Origin: a virus
Length of the DNA: 64,000 nt
Virus record (IMG/VR): IMGVR_UViG_3300048014_000057
Coordinates: 1-64,000 of that record
Strand: one strand, 5' to 3'
The notes beneath the pieces were generated by a model that was not told the origin of the DNA, did not search any database, and saw only the letters and a program-made list of their open reading frames with translations. Both the position numbers and the translations under genes were made by a program. Each line of letters opens with the position of its first letter. Within the stretch, counting starts at the first letter, position 1. Below, one piece after another: positions 14,984 to 24,100 of the stretch.

Positions 14984-17095
14984 ATGACGTTTAATTTATC
15001 CCCCGGCATTTATTTTACGGAAGTGGATCTCTCGCAGTTCGTTTCTGGTGTATCATCTTCACAGGGCGCAATTAGTGGAATTTTTAAATGGGGTCCACTT
15101 TTTGAACCATATCTTATTTCTTCGGAATCACAATTATTAAATGTATTTGGTCCTCCTTCAAATCTTAATGCAGAAACTTGGTTTTCTGGTGCAAATTTCT
15201 TGGGTTATACTAATGCTCTTTGGGTGACAAGAACTGCTAATACGACTGCTAATACTTCTAATGCGGCTTATAATGCTGTTGCAAATACTGGTAACGTAGC
15301 TAATATTCTTAATAACGTGGTTCTTAATCAACTTACGTTTGCCAATCAACAATTTACAGATACAAATGTTCTTTATATTGCAAGATATGCTGGTTCTATG
15401 GGAAATTCTCTAAGAATTGCACAATGTGATTCTCCTAACGCATATTCTTCCAATGTTTCTCTTTCAGGAACAGTTATTGCAGGAAATGGTGTAGGTAATT
15501 CTTATACCGGAATGTTATCAGTTAATATTGGAGCAAATACGGGTACTATTGTTATTACCCCCACAACTGGTTCTAATGTTGCTGTAGGAAATACTTTTGC
15601 TTCTACTCTTATTCAAGATTTTACTGTAGGAGATAATATTCTCATTGGAAATACTTCTCTTGGAACTTCTTATACAACTCCATTAAAAATTACTGCTATT
15701 TCCAATGCTATTACAAATTCTACTGCTACACTTATTAATTTATCTTTTAATAATCCTTCAAGATTAGCCTATAATTATTCTGCAAATACTGTAAAACGAT
15801 ATTGGGAATTTTATAATCAGGTTAATACGGGTCCGGGTGAAACTGCATCTGTTCTTGCAATTACTTCTAATTCTTCTCTTGTGGATCAATTAAGTATAGT
15901 TGTGGTTGATCAGCAAGGATCATTTTCGGGTGTACCAGGAACTATTCTTGAAATCTGGAATAATCTTTCATATGCAATAGATGCTATAAATGCGGATGGT
16001 TCTACTAATTATTATAAAACTGTTCTTAATACACAGTCACAATATCTTTGGTGTGTTAATGATAGAAATGGAATTACTTCGGCAAATTCTATTAATTTAG
16101 TAAATTCTACCAATCAAAATCCTCTTTCTCTTCAATTTAATCTTGGACAGGATGGAGATGCAGAAGGAATTGCGCCATTACAGACTCTTGCAAATGGATG
16201 GCAATTATTTACTAATAAAGCCTATCCTATTTCTTATATTATTCAAGGTAAAGCCATAAGCGGTACTGGTGTTTATAACGGAGCTTCATATAATAACTTT
16301 CAATTAACAAATTGGCTTGTTCAAAACGTAGTTGCACCAAGAAAATATGATTCTATTGTTTTTGCTTCACCAGATATTGCAACAGTTGTTAATAATTCTG
16401 GATTTGAACAACAATCAATAGCAGGATGGACTTCTTTCTTAAATGCTTCTACTTATCTATTCATTGATTCTGGTTATTTTAGTATGTATGATAGATATAA
16501 TAACATTTATCGTTGGATACCTCTTAATGGAAGTATTGCAGGAACAAGAGCCTATACAGATGGTATTTCCTATCCTTGGTTTTCCAATGCTGGTATTAAT
16601 AATGGTTTAATTAATAATGTGACTAAACTTGCCTATAATCCAAATGAAACTGATAGAGATTACTTATATCCTCTTGGTATTAATCCTGTTATTTCCGAGG
16701 CTGGTTATGGAACTTATCTTGATGGTGATAGAATGTTTACCCAAGTTAATACAGCTTTCAATAGAATAAATGTTAGAAATCTATTCATTTATTGTGAACA
16801 GGCTATTGTTAAAGCTACTAAAGTAATTCTATTTGATATAAATGACGTATTTACTCAGAATCAATTTAAAAATATGGTTAATCCATTTCTTAAGGGTATT
16901 GTTGGTGCAAGAGGTATTACCGATTTCGTGGTTATTTGTGATGCTACTAATAATACTCCACAAGTTGTTGATAATAACCAATTTATTGCTGGAATATACA
17001 TAAAACCTAGTCGGGTCATCGATTTTATTCGCTTAGACTTCGTGGCTGTTAGCGATACGGTTTCATTTGCCGAGATTGAGTCATCAGCTTACTAG
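14984..17095 (+). CDS. 18: Tail sheath protein gp18
   Basis: 703 residues (T4 gp18 659). The N-terminus SPGIYFTEVDLSQFV, the GAISGIFKWGP segment and the conserved C-terminal domain are diagnostic: RNLFIYCEQAIVKATKVILF, FVVICDATNNTPQVVDNNQF and YIKPSRVIDFIRLDFVA. These form the contractile sheath with its interlocking arms. Codon use is slightly richer in G+C than in neighbouring unknown genes, as expected of a highly expressed gene. It is followed at once by a hairpin terminator. Confidence 0.96.
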   Translation: MTFNLSPGIYFTEVDLSQFVSGVSSSQGAISGIFKWGPLFEPYLISSESQLLNVFGPPSNLNAETWFSGANFLGYTNALWVTRTANTTANTSNAAYNAVANTGNVANILNNVVLNQLTFANQQFTDTNVLYIARYAGSMGNSLRIAQCDSPNAYSSNVSLSGTVIAGNGVGNSYTGMLSVNIGANTGTIVITPTTGSNVAVGNTFASTLIQDFTVGDNILIGNTSLGTSYTTPLKITAISNAITNSTATLINLSFNNPSRLAYNYSANTVKRYWEFYNQVNTGPGETASVLAITSNSSLVDQLSIVVVDQQGSFSGVPGTILEIWNNLSYAIDAINADGSTNYYKTVLNTQSQYLWCVNDRNGITSANSINLVNSTNQNPLSLQFNLGQDGDAEGIAPLQTLANGWQLFTNKAYPISYIIQGKAISGTGVYNGASYNNFQLTNWLVQNVVAPRKYDSIVFASPDIATVVNNSGFEQQSIAGWTSFLNASTYLFIDSGYFSMYDRYNNIYRWIPLNGSIAGTRAYTDGISYPWFSNAGINNGLINNVTKLAYNPNETDRDYLYPLGINPVISEAGYGTYLDGDRMFTQVNTAFNRINVRNLFIYCEQAIVKATKVILFDINDVFTQNQFKNMVNPFLKGIVGARGITDFVVICDATNNTPQVVDNNQFIAGIYIKPSRVIDFIRLDFVAVSDTVSFAEIESSAY

Positions 17096-17118
17096 TTGCA
17101 TTTTTGCAACACTTTTAA
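17095..17118 (+). terminator. Terminator after gene 18
   Basis: GTTGCA-TTTT-TGCAAC perfect stem starting in the stop codon of gene 18, followed by ACTTTTAAAA. Confidence 0.7.
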
Positions 17119-17179
17119 AATAAATATTTTGTAAGAATAAAAAAAGTAGAAAATACAACTTATTTCTTGCATGAAAAAA

Positions 17180-17223
17180 TTAACTCCTAGTATATGTCAT
17201 AATAAACTAGGAGTTAATTTTTA
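17180..17223 (+). promoter_or_regulatory. Hairpin (terminator and/or RBS-sequestering) before GIY-YIG gene
   Basis: A 12-bp perfect stem TTAACTCCTAGT (17180-17191) / ACTAGGAGTTAA (17206-17217), then TTTTTAA. It has terminator form, but its right arm contains AGGAG, the only Shine-Dalgarno for the ATG at 17225. Read-through transcripts would thus hide the ribosome site. The loop contains a late-promoter-like ATAATAAA. Confidence 0.7.
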
Positions 17224-17224
17224 A

Positions 17225-17536
17225 ATGAAAAACGATTATGGTTTTGTATATATTTGGTTTGATAAAAAGAAAAAAAGATATTATATTGGAAGTCATTGGG
17301 GAACAGAAGATGATGGTTATATTTGTTCTTCTGATTGGATGTTAAATTCTAAAAAAAGAAGACCAGAAGATTTTAAAAGAAGAGTTATTTCAAAAATTTA
17401 CACTAATAGACAAGATTTATTTTTAAAAGAACAAGAATGGATTAATTTAATTAAACCAGAAGAAATTAGTAAACGTTATTATAATTTACAATTAAGAGTA
17501 CATCATTGGGCTCAATATCCTGATAAAATCAAATAA
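17225..17536 (+). CDS. GIY-YIG homing endonuclease, small
   Basis: 103 residues: GFVYIWFDKKKKRYYIGSHW is a clear GIY-YIG core (here FVY and YIG), followed by an Arg-containing helix (RRPEDFKRRVISKIY) and the Glu-bearing LKEQEWINLIKPEE. It belongs to the compact phage subfamily without extra DNA-binding domains. A closely related but broken copy lies at 43365-43560. It is inserted between sheath and tube genes. Confidence 0.85.
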   Translation: MKNDYGFVYIWFDKKKKRYYIGSHWGTEDDGYICSSDWMLNSKKRRPEDFKRRVISKIYTNRQDLFLKEQEWINLIKPEEISKRYYNLQLRVHHWAQYPDKIK

Positions 17537-17551
17537 GGTTTGATATAAGAC

Positions 17552-17598
17552 TTGACATTCTAATCCTTTCTGTTATAATAAAAAAATTAACAGAAAGG
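17552..17598 (+). promoter_or_regulatory. Consensus promoter inside an inverted repeat
   Basis: TTGACA (17552-17557), 16-bp spacer, TATAAT (17574-17579) drives the homing endonuclease at 17607. An 11-bp perfect inverted repeat, CCTTTCTGTTA (17566-17576) / TAACAGAAAGG (17588-17598), brackets the expected start site near 17586. Its right arm is the Shine-Dalgarno, so it would be paired in read-through RNA but free in RNA begun at this promoter. Confidence 0.75.
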
Positions 17599-17606
17599 TT
17601 TTTTAT

Positions 17607-19271
17607 ATGAACACTAAAATACGAGATAGAAAAATACCAGATGATTTTGTGGAGCAATACCATCTTCATAATTCTATTAATGGATTAGTTAAACATTATA
17701 ATTTTAACCCAATTAAAAGGTGGTTAAAAGAAGCTGGTCTTCCTGAATATCCCAAACAAAATCTTCATAGAGAAGATAAAATTGGCGTGGAAAATCTTAA
17801 AAAAATTATTTCTTCTTCCAAAACATTTTTAGAAGTTCGAGAAAAGATTAATGATGAATATGGTTTTCTTTATTCGAAAGGAAAAATTAAAGAATTCTGT
17901 GATAGGTCTAATATTTCTTATTCACATCTTTTTGATGAAATTTGGATGCCTACCAAAGAAGAATTGTTAGAAATCATTGAAAAAATTGGTGGAATTAATA
18001 AAAATAAAATTGCCGAATATTTTAATGTACCTTGGCAACATATTGATATATATTTAAAAAATTATAATATTAAAACCGAAAGATATTCAGGAACAATTAA
18101 AAAACCTGATGATCTAAATCAATTTATAGAAGATGCTAAAACATTAACAAGATTTCAATTAAGCAAAAAATATAACGTCTCTATTTCTGTTATTAAAAGA
18201 TGGGGAAAAGAAAATAATATTTCTATTAAAAAAGAATCAGATAATTGGAAACATCTTCGAAAAGAATATGATTTATTGAAAGAAAAAGTTATTGAATTAA
18301 ATAAAATTTATGATTGTGTAAAAATAGCAGAAATATTAAATCTTCCTTATACAAGAATAAGAAAAATTTTTAGAAGAAACAAAATTCCTGTAATTTCTCA
18401 TTCTTATAACAAATCCAAAGGAGAGTTAGAAGTTAAAGATTTTATTAATTCTTTGGGTGTTGAGTGTATTTCTCGAAAATTTACATATAAGGATAAATGT
18501 TTCGAAATTGATTGTTTTTGTCCTGAATTTAATTTTGGAATAGAATATTGTGGGGAATATTGGCATTCTTCTGAACAAAAAGAAAAAAATTATCATCAAT
18601 ATAAAACTATTTGGTTTCAGGAACAAGAAATAAAATTAATTACTATTTTTGAAAATGAATGGTATAATAAGAATGATATTATTAAATCAATAATTAAAAA
18701 TAATCTTGGTAAAACAGAAAATAAAATTATGGCAAGGAAATGTGAAATAAAAGAAATTTTAAATTCAGAAGCAAGAAAATTTATGGAGGAAAATCATATT
18801 CAGGGATATTATAATTCTACTGTAAATATAGGATTAATATATCAAGAAAATTTAGTACAGGTAATTTGTTTTTCTGCTTCTCGTTTTAATAAGAATTTTG
18901 AATGGGAAATTACCCGTATTGCTTCTAAAATTAATAATAATATTATAGGCGGAACTTCCCGTCTTTATTCTTACTTTGAAAAAATATATAAACCTTCTTC
19001 TATTATTTCCTATGCTGATCTTAGATTTTCAGAAGGTAAAATTTATAAAACTTTAGGATTTGATTTTCTTCATATGTCGGCTCCTAATTATTTTTATATT
19101 AAAAAAGGAGATCATAAACTTTATTCTCGTCAAAAATTTCAAAAACATAAATTAGAGAAAATATTACCTATTTTTGATGTAAATATTTCTGAAAAAGAAA
19201 ATATGAAAAATAATGATTATCTTCTTATTTACGATGCAGGAAATCTAGCATTTCAGAAAACCTATAAATAA
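17607..19271 (+). CDS. Large homing endonuclease, Vsr/PD-(D/E)XK-like
   Basis: 554 residues. The N-terminal ~270 residues hold several helix-turn-helix-like repeats (QLSKKYNVSISVIKRWGKEN, KIAEILNLPYTRIRKIF). The nuclease core follows at about 280-345: GELEVKDFINSLGVEC, FEIDCFCPEFNFGIEYCGEY and WHSS, the pattern of the Vsr-like phage homing enzymes (I-Bth0305I or Hef type). A second conserved C-terminal domain (NHIQGYYNSTVNIGLIY, YADLRFSEGKIYKTLGF) is shared with the paralogues at 34029 and 35437. It is transcribed from its own early-type promoter within the late cluster. Confidence 0.8.
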   Translation: MNTKIRDRKIPDDFVEQYHLHNSINGLVKHYNFNPIKRWLKEAGLPEYPKQNLHREDKIGVENLKKIISSSKTFLEVREKINDEYGFLYSKGKIKEFCDRSNISYSHLFDEIWMPTKEELLEIIEKIGGINKNKIAEYFNVPWQHIDIYLKNYNIKTERYSGTIKKPDDLNQFIEDAKTLTRFQLSKKYNVSISVIKRWGKENNISIKKESDNWKHLRKEYDLLKEKVIELNKIYDCVKIAEILNLPYTRIRKIFRRNKIPVISHSYNKSKGELEVKDFINSLGVECISRKFTYKDKCFEIDCFCPEFNFGIEYCGEYWHSSEQKEKNYHQYKTIWFQEQEIKLITIFENEWYNKNDIIKSIIKNNLGKTENKIMARKCEIKEILNSEARKFMEENHIQGYYNSTVNIGLIYQENLVQVICFSASRFNKNFEWEITRIASKINNNIIGGTSRLYSYFEKIYKPSSIISYADLRFSEGKIYKTLGFDFLHMSAPNYFYIKKGDHKLYSRQKFQKHKLEKILPIFDVNISEKENMKNNDYLLIYDAGNLAFQKTYK

Positions 19272-19277
19272 TAAATA
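19266..19277 (+). promoter_or_regulatory. Late-type promoter of gene 19
   Basis: AAATAATAAATA overlapping the stop of the homing endonuclease and about 32 bp before the tube ATG. Confidence 0.65.
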
Positions 19278-19308
19278 AAAAGAAGAATTTTATAGGGAGA
19301 AATTATAA

Positions 19309-19959
19309 ATGACATTTGATATTAATCAATTTTTACAATTAGGATTAACCTATGGTGGGGCTAGACCATCTAAATTTGATGTCCAATTAACATTACCTAC
19401 AGCAATAAATTTTGATAATACTTTTTCCAGAAAATTAAATTTTACTTGTAAAGCAGCTTCTATTCCTGCTTTTCAAGTAGGTGAAATTATGATTCCTTAT
19501 TTCGGAAGAAAAGTTAAAACTGCTGGTGATAGAGTGTGGAATGATTGGAGAATCACTGTCATGCTTGATGAAGATTACATTACAAGAATTGGTTTTGAAA
19601 CTTGGAATAATGCTATTAATAATATTCAGACAAACGTAATGCAACAAAATTTAGATGGTTCTGTTGGTACTACCGGAGAAGGATATAAATGTGCTTGGAC
19701 TGTCACACAATATTCCAAAGATGGAACAAGTATTGCACAATATACTATTGAAAATGGATGGCCTAAAACTATTGGTCAAATGGTATTGGATTGGAATGGT
19801 ACAGATAGAATCTCGGAATTTGAAGTAGAAGTTGCTTTTGATAATTTTTATCCTTCAACTATTACCGGAGCAAAATTTTCCGGTCTTACGGGTACAAATT
19901 ATATTTCAACTCTTACAGATTCTACCACAACTTCAACAGGTGGAACTATAACTGTTTAA
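19309..19959 (+). CDS. 19: Tail tube protein gp19
   Basis: 216 residues (T4 gp19 163). The family pattern is clear: GGARPSKFDVQLTLP, the FTCKAASIPAFQVGEIMIPY segment, GRKVKTAGDRVWNDWRITV and the C-terminal ISEFEVEVAFDNFYP. It polymerises as hexameric rings inside the sheath. A good ribosome site (AGGGAGAAATTATAA) precedes ATG. The C-terminal ~30 residues (Ser/Thr-rich) extend past the T4 protein. Confidence 0.95.
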   Translation: MTFDINQFLQLGLTYGGARPSKFDVQLTLPTAINFDNTFSRKLNFTCKAASIPAFQVGEIMIPYFGRKVKTAGDRVWNDWRITVMLDEDYITRIGFETWNNAINNIQTNVMQQNLDGSVGTTGEGYKCAWTVTQYSKDGTSIAQYTIENGWPKTIGQMVLDWNGTDRISEFEVEVAFDNFYPSTITGAKFSGLTGTNYISTLTDSTTTSTGGTITV

Positions 19960-19991
19960 ATTATATAAAAAACTATAATCCAAAAATTAAG

Positions 19992-20014
19992 TAGGAGTAA
20001 TAAGAATACTCCTA
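19992..20014. terminator. Hairpin between convergent genes
   Basis: TAGGAGTA / TACTCCTA, 8-bp stem with a 7-nt loop in the 126-bp gap between gene 19 (+) and the minus-strand genes that follow. No strong T tract on either side, so terminator function is only likely. Confidence 0.4.
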
Positions 20015-20085
20015 TCCAAAACCAATCATATAATGTATTTAAAAATTTAATTATATTAAATCTCCGAATTAAGCTAAATTAAAAT

Positions 20086-20277
20086 TTATTCTACTAGACT
20101 TTCTAAAACACTTTTTTCTAATTTTAAAAGAGATAATTTAAGAATATCCAGATCATATAATAATTTTTCTTTATCTTGCTTATCTTCTAAATTATAATAA
20201 GGTGTTACATTTAAAAAATCTTGAATATCTGAAAAAAAATCAGAATAATTTTCTACATTCTCATAAGAATTTTTCAT
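20086..20277 (-). CDS. Hypothetical small protein
   Basis: 63 residues. The C-terminal helix (LLYDLDILKLSLLKLEKSVL) resembles that of the next gene (LLYKLDKLKKEIILLESLIV), so the two are probably tandem paralogues. Last gene of a four-gene minus-strand operon (21091 to 20086) between 19 and 20. Function unknown. Confidence 0.65.
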   Translation of the reverse strand: MKNSYENVENYSDFFSDIQDFLNVTPYYNLEDKQDKEKLLYDLDILKLSLLKLEKSVLESLVE

Positions 20278-20297
20278 TTTTTTATTCCTTTTTTATA

Positions 20298-20492
20298 TTA
20301 ACAATAATTTTCTACAATAAGAGATTCTAAAAGTATAATTTCTTTTTTTAGTTTATCAAGTTTATATAATAATTCATTTCTTTTTACTATATTATCCATA
20401 TTTTTAATAACAGAATAATTTGTACCAGAAACCACAAAAGCCAAATCTAATACATTATAGAATTTTTCTATGATAAAATCTTCTTTTTCCAT
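20298..20492 (-). CDS. Hypothetical small protein, paralogue of 20086-20277
   Basis: 64 residues, acidic N-terminus (MEKEDFIIEKFYN) and amphipathic C-terminal helix shared with its neighbour. Ribosome site AGGAG before ATG. Function unknown. Confidence 0.65.
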   Translation of the reverse strand: MEKEDFIIEKFYNVLDLAFVVSGTNYSVIKNMDNIVKRNELLYKLDKLKKEIILLESLIVENYC

Positions 20493-20505
20493 TTTATACT
20501 CCTAT

Positions 20506-20898
20506 TTATTTAATTTTTTTTAAAAATAATTCCTTAGCAAGATAAGGATATTCTTTATTATTTATAATATCCTGAATTATTTTTTTATTTAAATTCCACA
20601 AATGTCTTTTAATATATATTTCACATTTATAATGTTTATATTCTTCTAAATAATAAGTACGATATTTACCATATCTGGCACCTAAACACGTATCACAAGT
20701 ATATCTTTTGGCATCTTTATATCCATCAATAGGATCACAAAATTCTTCTGGGCAAATTAAAGTTCCTCTGCCACGACATTGATAACATTCCCATAAACCC
20801 TGTGAATTTTTTCTTACTCCTTTATCAAAAAGGAATTTTTCAAAGGGTTTAATTTTAGGATATTCAGGAAGATAGTCTTTTACTTTTAGTTTTTGCAT
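20506..20898 (-). CDS. Small protein with DnaJ-like zinc finger
   Basis: 130 residues. Cysteine pairs in ECYQCRGRGTLICPEE, FCDP and YTCDTCLGARYG follow the CxxCxGxG pattern of DnaJ zinc fingers, so it likely binds zinc. The C-terminus is basic and helical. Such stand-alone DnaJ-type fingers are common in T4-like phages, with no assigned role. Confidence 0.75.
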   Translation of the reverse strand: MQKLKVKDYLPEYPKIKPFEKFLFDKGVRKNSQGLWECYQCRGRGTLICPEEFCDPIDGYKDAKRYTCDTCLGARYGKYRTYYLEEYKHYKCEIYIKRHLWNLNKKIIQDIINNKEYPYLAKELFLKKIK

Positions 20899-20899
20899 T

Positions 20900-21091
20900 T
20901 TAACACCAAATAATATTATAGTGTGAGATTCTTTTTAGAATTATATTTTTTTGATATTTACTATAATCATCATAGTTTTTTTCAATATTTTCAAAAAAAT
21001 CTAATATATTATAATGAATTTGTTTATTATTTTGCAATTCTATTACTCCTTTTCCTTGTTGTTCTAAGAAACATTCATAATCATATATCAT
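20900..21091 (-). CDS. Hypothetical small protein
   Basis: 63 residues (MIYDYECFLEQQGKGVIELQ). First gene of the four-gene minus-strand operon; its stop lies one base before the start of the zinc-finger gene. A TTGACA box lies upstream on the minus strand (plus 21138-21143) with a weak TAAACT -10. Function unknown. Confidence 0.6.
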   Translation of the reverse strand: MIYDYECFLEQQGKGVIELQNNKQIHYNILDFFENIEKNYDDYSKYQKNIILKRISHYNIIWC

Positions 21092-21150
21092 AATATCTTA
21101 TCATTTCTTATGTTGAGTTTATCAAAATTCGTAAAAATGTCAAGAGAAAC

Positions 21151-21160
21151 AATAAATAAA
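21151..21160 (+). promoter_or_regulatory. Late-type promoter of gene 20
   Basis: AATAAATAAA about 26-35 bp before the TTG start of the portal gene. Confidence 0.5.
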
Positions 21161-21185
21161 ATAAAAATAATAAAAGGAATTATCT

Positions 21186-24100
21186 TTGAAACTTTTTGGA
21201 TTCAATTTTGAACGTATTAAACCAACTTATGAAAATCCTATATCAAATTCCGCTTTATCCTTCGTGGAAAGGAATACAGAAGAAACAGCGGCAGTTATAT
21301 CGGCTTCGGCTTCTTTTGGAACATATGTAGATTTATCAGGAGTTATTAAAACAGAAGCAGAATTAATAACAAAATATAGAGATATGTTAGTTCAACCTGA
21401 AGTTGAAAATGCAGTTGATGAAATTATTAATGAAACTATTTGTACAGATGAAGATTATATTGTTAAAATTGATTTAGATGATTTACCTCTTGAGGATAAT
21501 TCAAAAGAAATTATTTCACAAGAATTTGAAGAAATTTTAAAATTATTAGATTTTAAATTTCATTCTTATGATATTTTCAAAAGATGGTATGTTGACGGAA
21601 GATTATATTATGATGTTGTAATCGATAATAATAATCCCATGGAAGGTATTAAAGAATTAAGATATATCGATCCAAGAAAAATTAGAGAAATTAAAGAAGT
21701 TGAAAAAAAGAAATTAGAAACTTCTGTAAAAAATACAAATAATATTGCAGAAATATCTACTGTAAAAAATGAATATTATTTATATAATGAAAAAGGATTT
21801 GGAGGAACCAATAAAACATCTCCTTCTTTACAAGGTTCGCAGGCTGCTGGAATAAGAATAGCCAAGGATTCTATCGTTCATGTACCATCTGGTTTAACCG
21901 ATGTCAATGGAACTATGGGTTTGGGATATCTTCATAAATGTCTTCCCGGAGATACCAGAATTAAAACACCTACTCCATTAGGTTGGAAATTACTAAGAGA
22001 TTTAAAAGTTGGAGATAAAGTTTATTCTTATAATTATGAGAATGATAGTCTAGAAGAAACAAAAATTACTAATAAATGGAATAATGGAGAAAAATCATTA
22101 TATAAAATAAGAACTAAATTTTCTGAATTATTTTGTACAGAAGATCACCCTATTCTTGTAAAAAATAAAGAAACAGGAGAAATATCTTATATTGAAATAA
22201 AGGATATTATAAAAGAAAACTATCAAATTTGTTTTATTAATAATTTAAATGTTGGTGAATTTAAAGACATTTCCTTTATACAAAATCTAAAAACTAAAAA
22301 ATTTGTATATGATATTGAAGTTGAAAATTCTCTACATAACTTTGTAGCCAATGATATGGTTGTTCATAATTGTATTAAAATTCTTAATCAATTAAGAACT
22401 ATTGAAGATTCTTTGATAATTTATCGTCTTGCAAGGGCTCCTGAAAGAAGAGTTTGGTATGTAGATGTTGGTGAATTACCCAAAGCTAAAGCAGAACAAT
22501 ATGTTCATGATATTATGATTTCCCAAAAAAATAGATTAATTTATGATGCTGATTCTGGTTGTTTTGCCATGGATACTAAGATTCCTCTACTTGATGGTAG
22601 AACTTTGACTATTGAAGAAATTTCCCATGAATATAAAGATAAGGAATTATGGGCCTATTCTTGTAATCCTGAAACTGGCAAAATGGAACCAGGATTAATT
22701 ACATGGGCCGGAGTGACACAAGAATCAGCTAAAGTCATGAAAATTACTCTGGATAATAATGAATCATTTGTTTGTACACCTGATCATAGATTTCCTACTT
22801 GGAATGGTCTTAAAAGAGCCTACCAATTAGAAGTAGGAGAATCGATGATACCTTTATATAGAAGAAATAAACAAATTGGTATAAATTCCAATGAATATGA
22901 AGAATTTTATAAGAATGATACTAAAGAATGGGAATTTACACATAGAGAAGTTTCTAACTGGAAAGATGAAAAAAATATAGAAAACGTATGGACTTATTAC
23001 GAGGATTATGAAAATAAATTAAAAAATACTATTCATCATAAAGATTTAAATAGATTTAATAATTCTCCTTCTAATTTAATCAAAATGAATAATCGAGATC
23101 ATATTCTTTATCATGCAAATTTAGTTAATGAATTAAATGATAAAAAATGGAATGGACCAGATGGAGAAAAAAATAAAAAAGAATTATCTAATTCTCAGAC
23201 TATTGAATATACAGATGAAATTTATTCATTTCTAGAAGAATCTGCAAAACAAGATTTATCCATGGAAGCGGTATGTGAATTTGTCAATGAAAATATTAAT
23301 AAAAAAGAATGGTGTTCTTTAAATAAAGGTAAATTAACAAGACTTAGAAATGTTTCTAATCTTGAATTTACATATAAAGATATATTAAGATTAGTTGAAG
23401 AAGAAGGATTTGATAATTGGAAATCCTATAGATTTTCTTTTAATAAAATATTGGGAAAATATAATACATATGAAGAAGCGGCGACTGATTTAGAAACATC
23501 AATTTCTGCTGTTCGTGGAAGACATTCTCGATATAGAAGAGATAAAAATATTTCTGAAAGAGGAAGCAAAGAATGGAAGGAAAAATTATCTAAATCTAGT
23601 TTAGGAAAAGTTAATTTTCATAAAAACTGGAAAATAACCACACCAGAAGGAAACGAAGAATATTCTGAAAATCTTACTGAATATTGTCGAGAAAAAAATA
23701 TCAATAGAAGTAATATTAAAGGTGTTTTTGGTTCACATGGTTATCATGCCGAAGAACTAAGGAACCACAAAATTACATCAATTGAATACCTAGATAAAGA
23801 AATTCAGGTAGGAACATTGACTATTGATGGAAAAGAAGAATACCACAAATATCATACCTTCGCGTTAAATAGTATTTATACATTTAACTCAATAAAAGAT
23901 GATAGGAAGTTCATGACCATGCTTGAGGACTACTGGCTTCCACGTAGAGCGGATGGAAGTGGAACACAAGTAACAAATCTTCCTGGTGGAAAAACTCTAG
24001 GTGAAATAGAAGATATTCTTTATTTTCAAAAACAACTTTATAATTCTTTAAATGTTCCTGTTGCAAGAATTAATCCTGATGCTCCTTTTATGTTGGGAAG

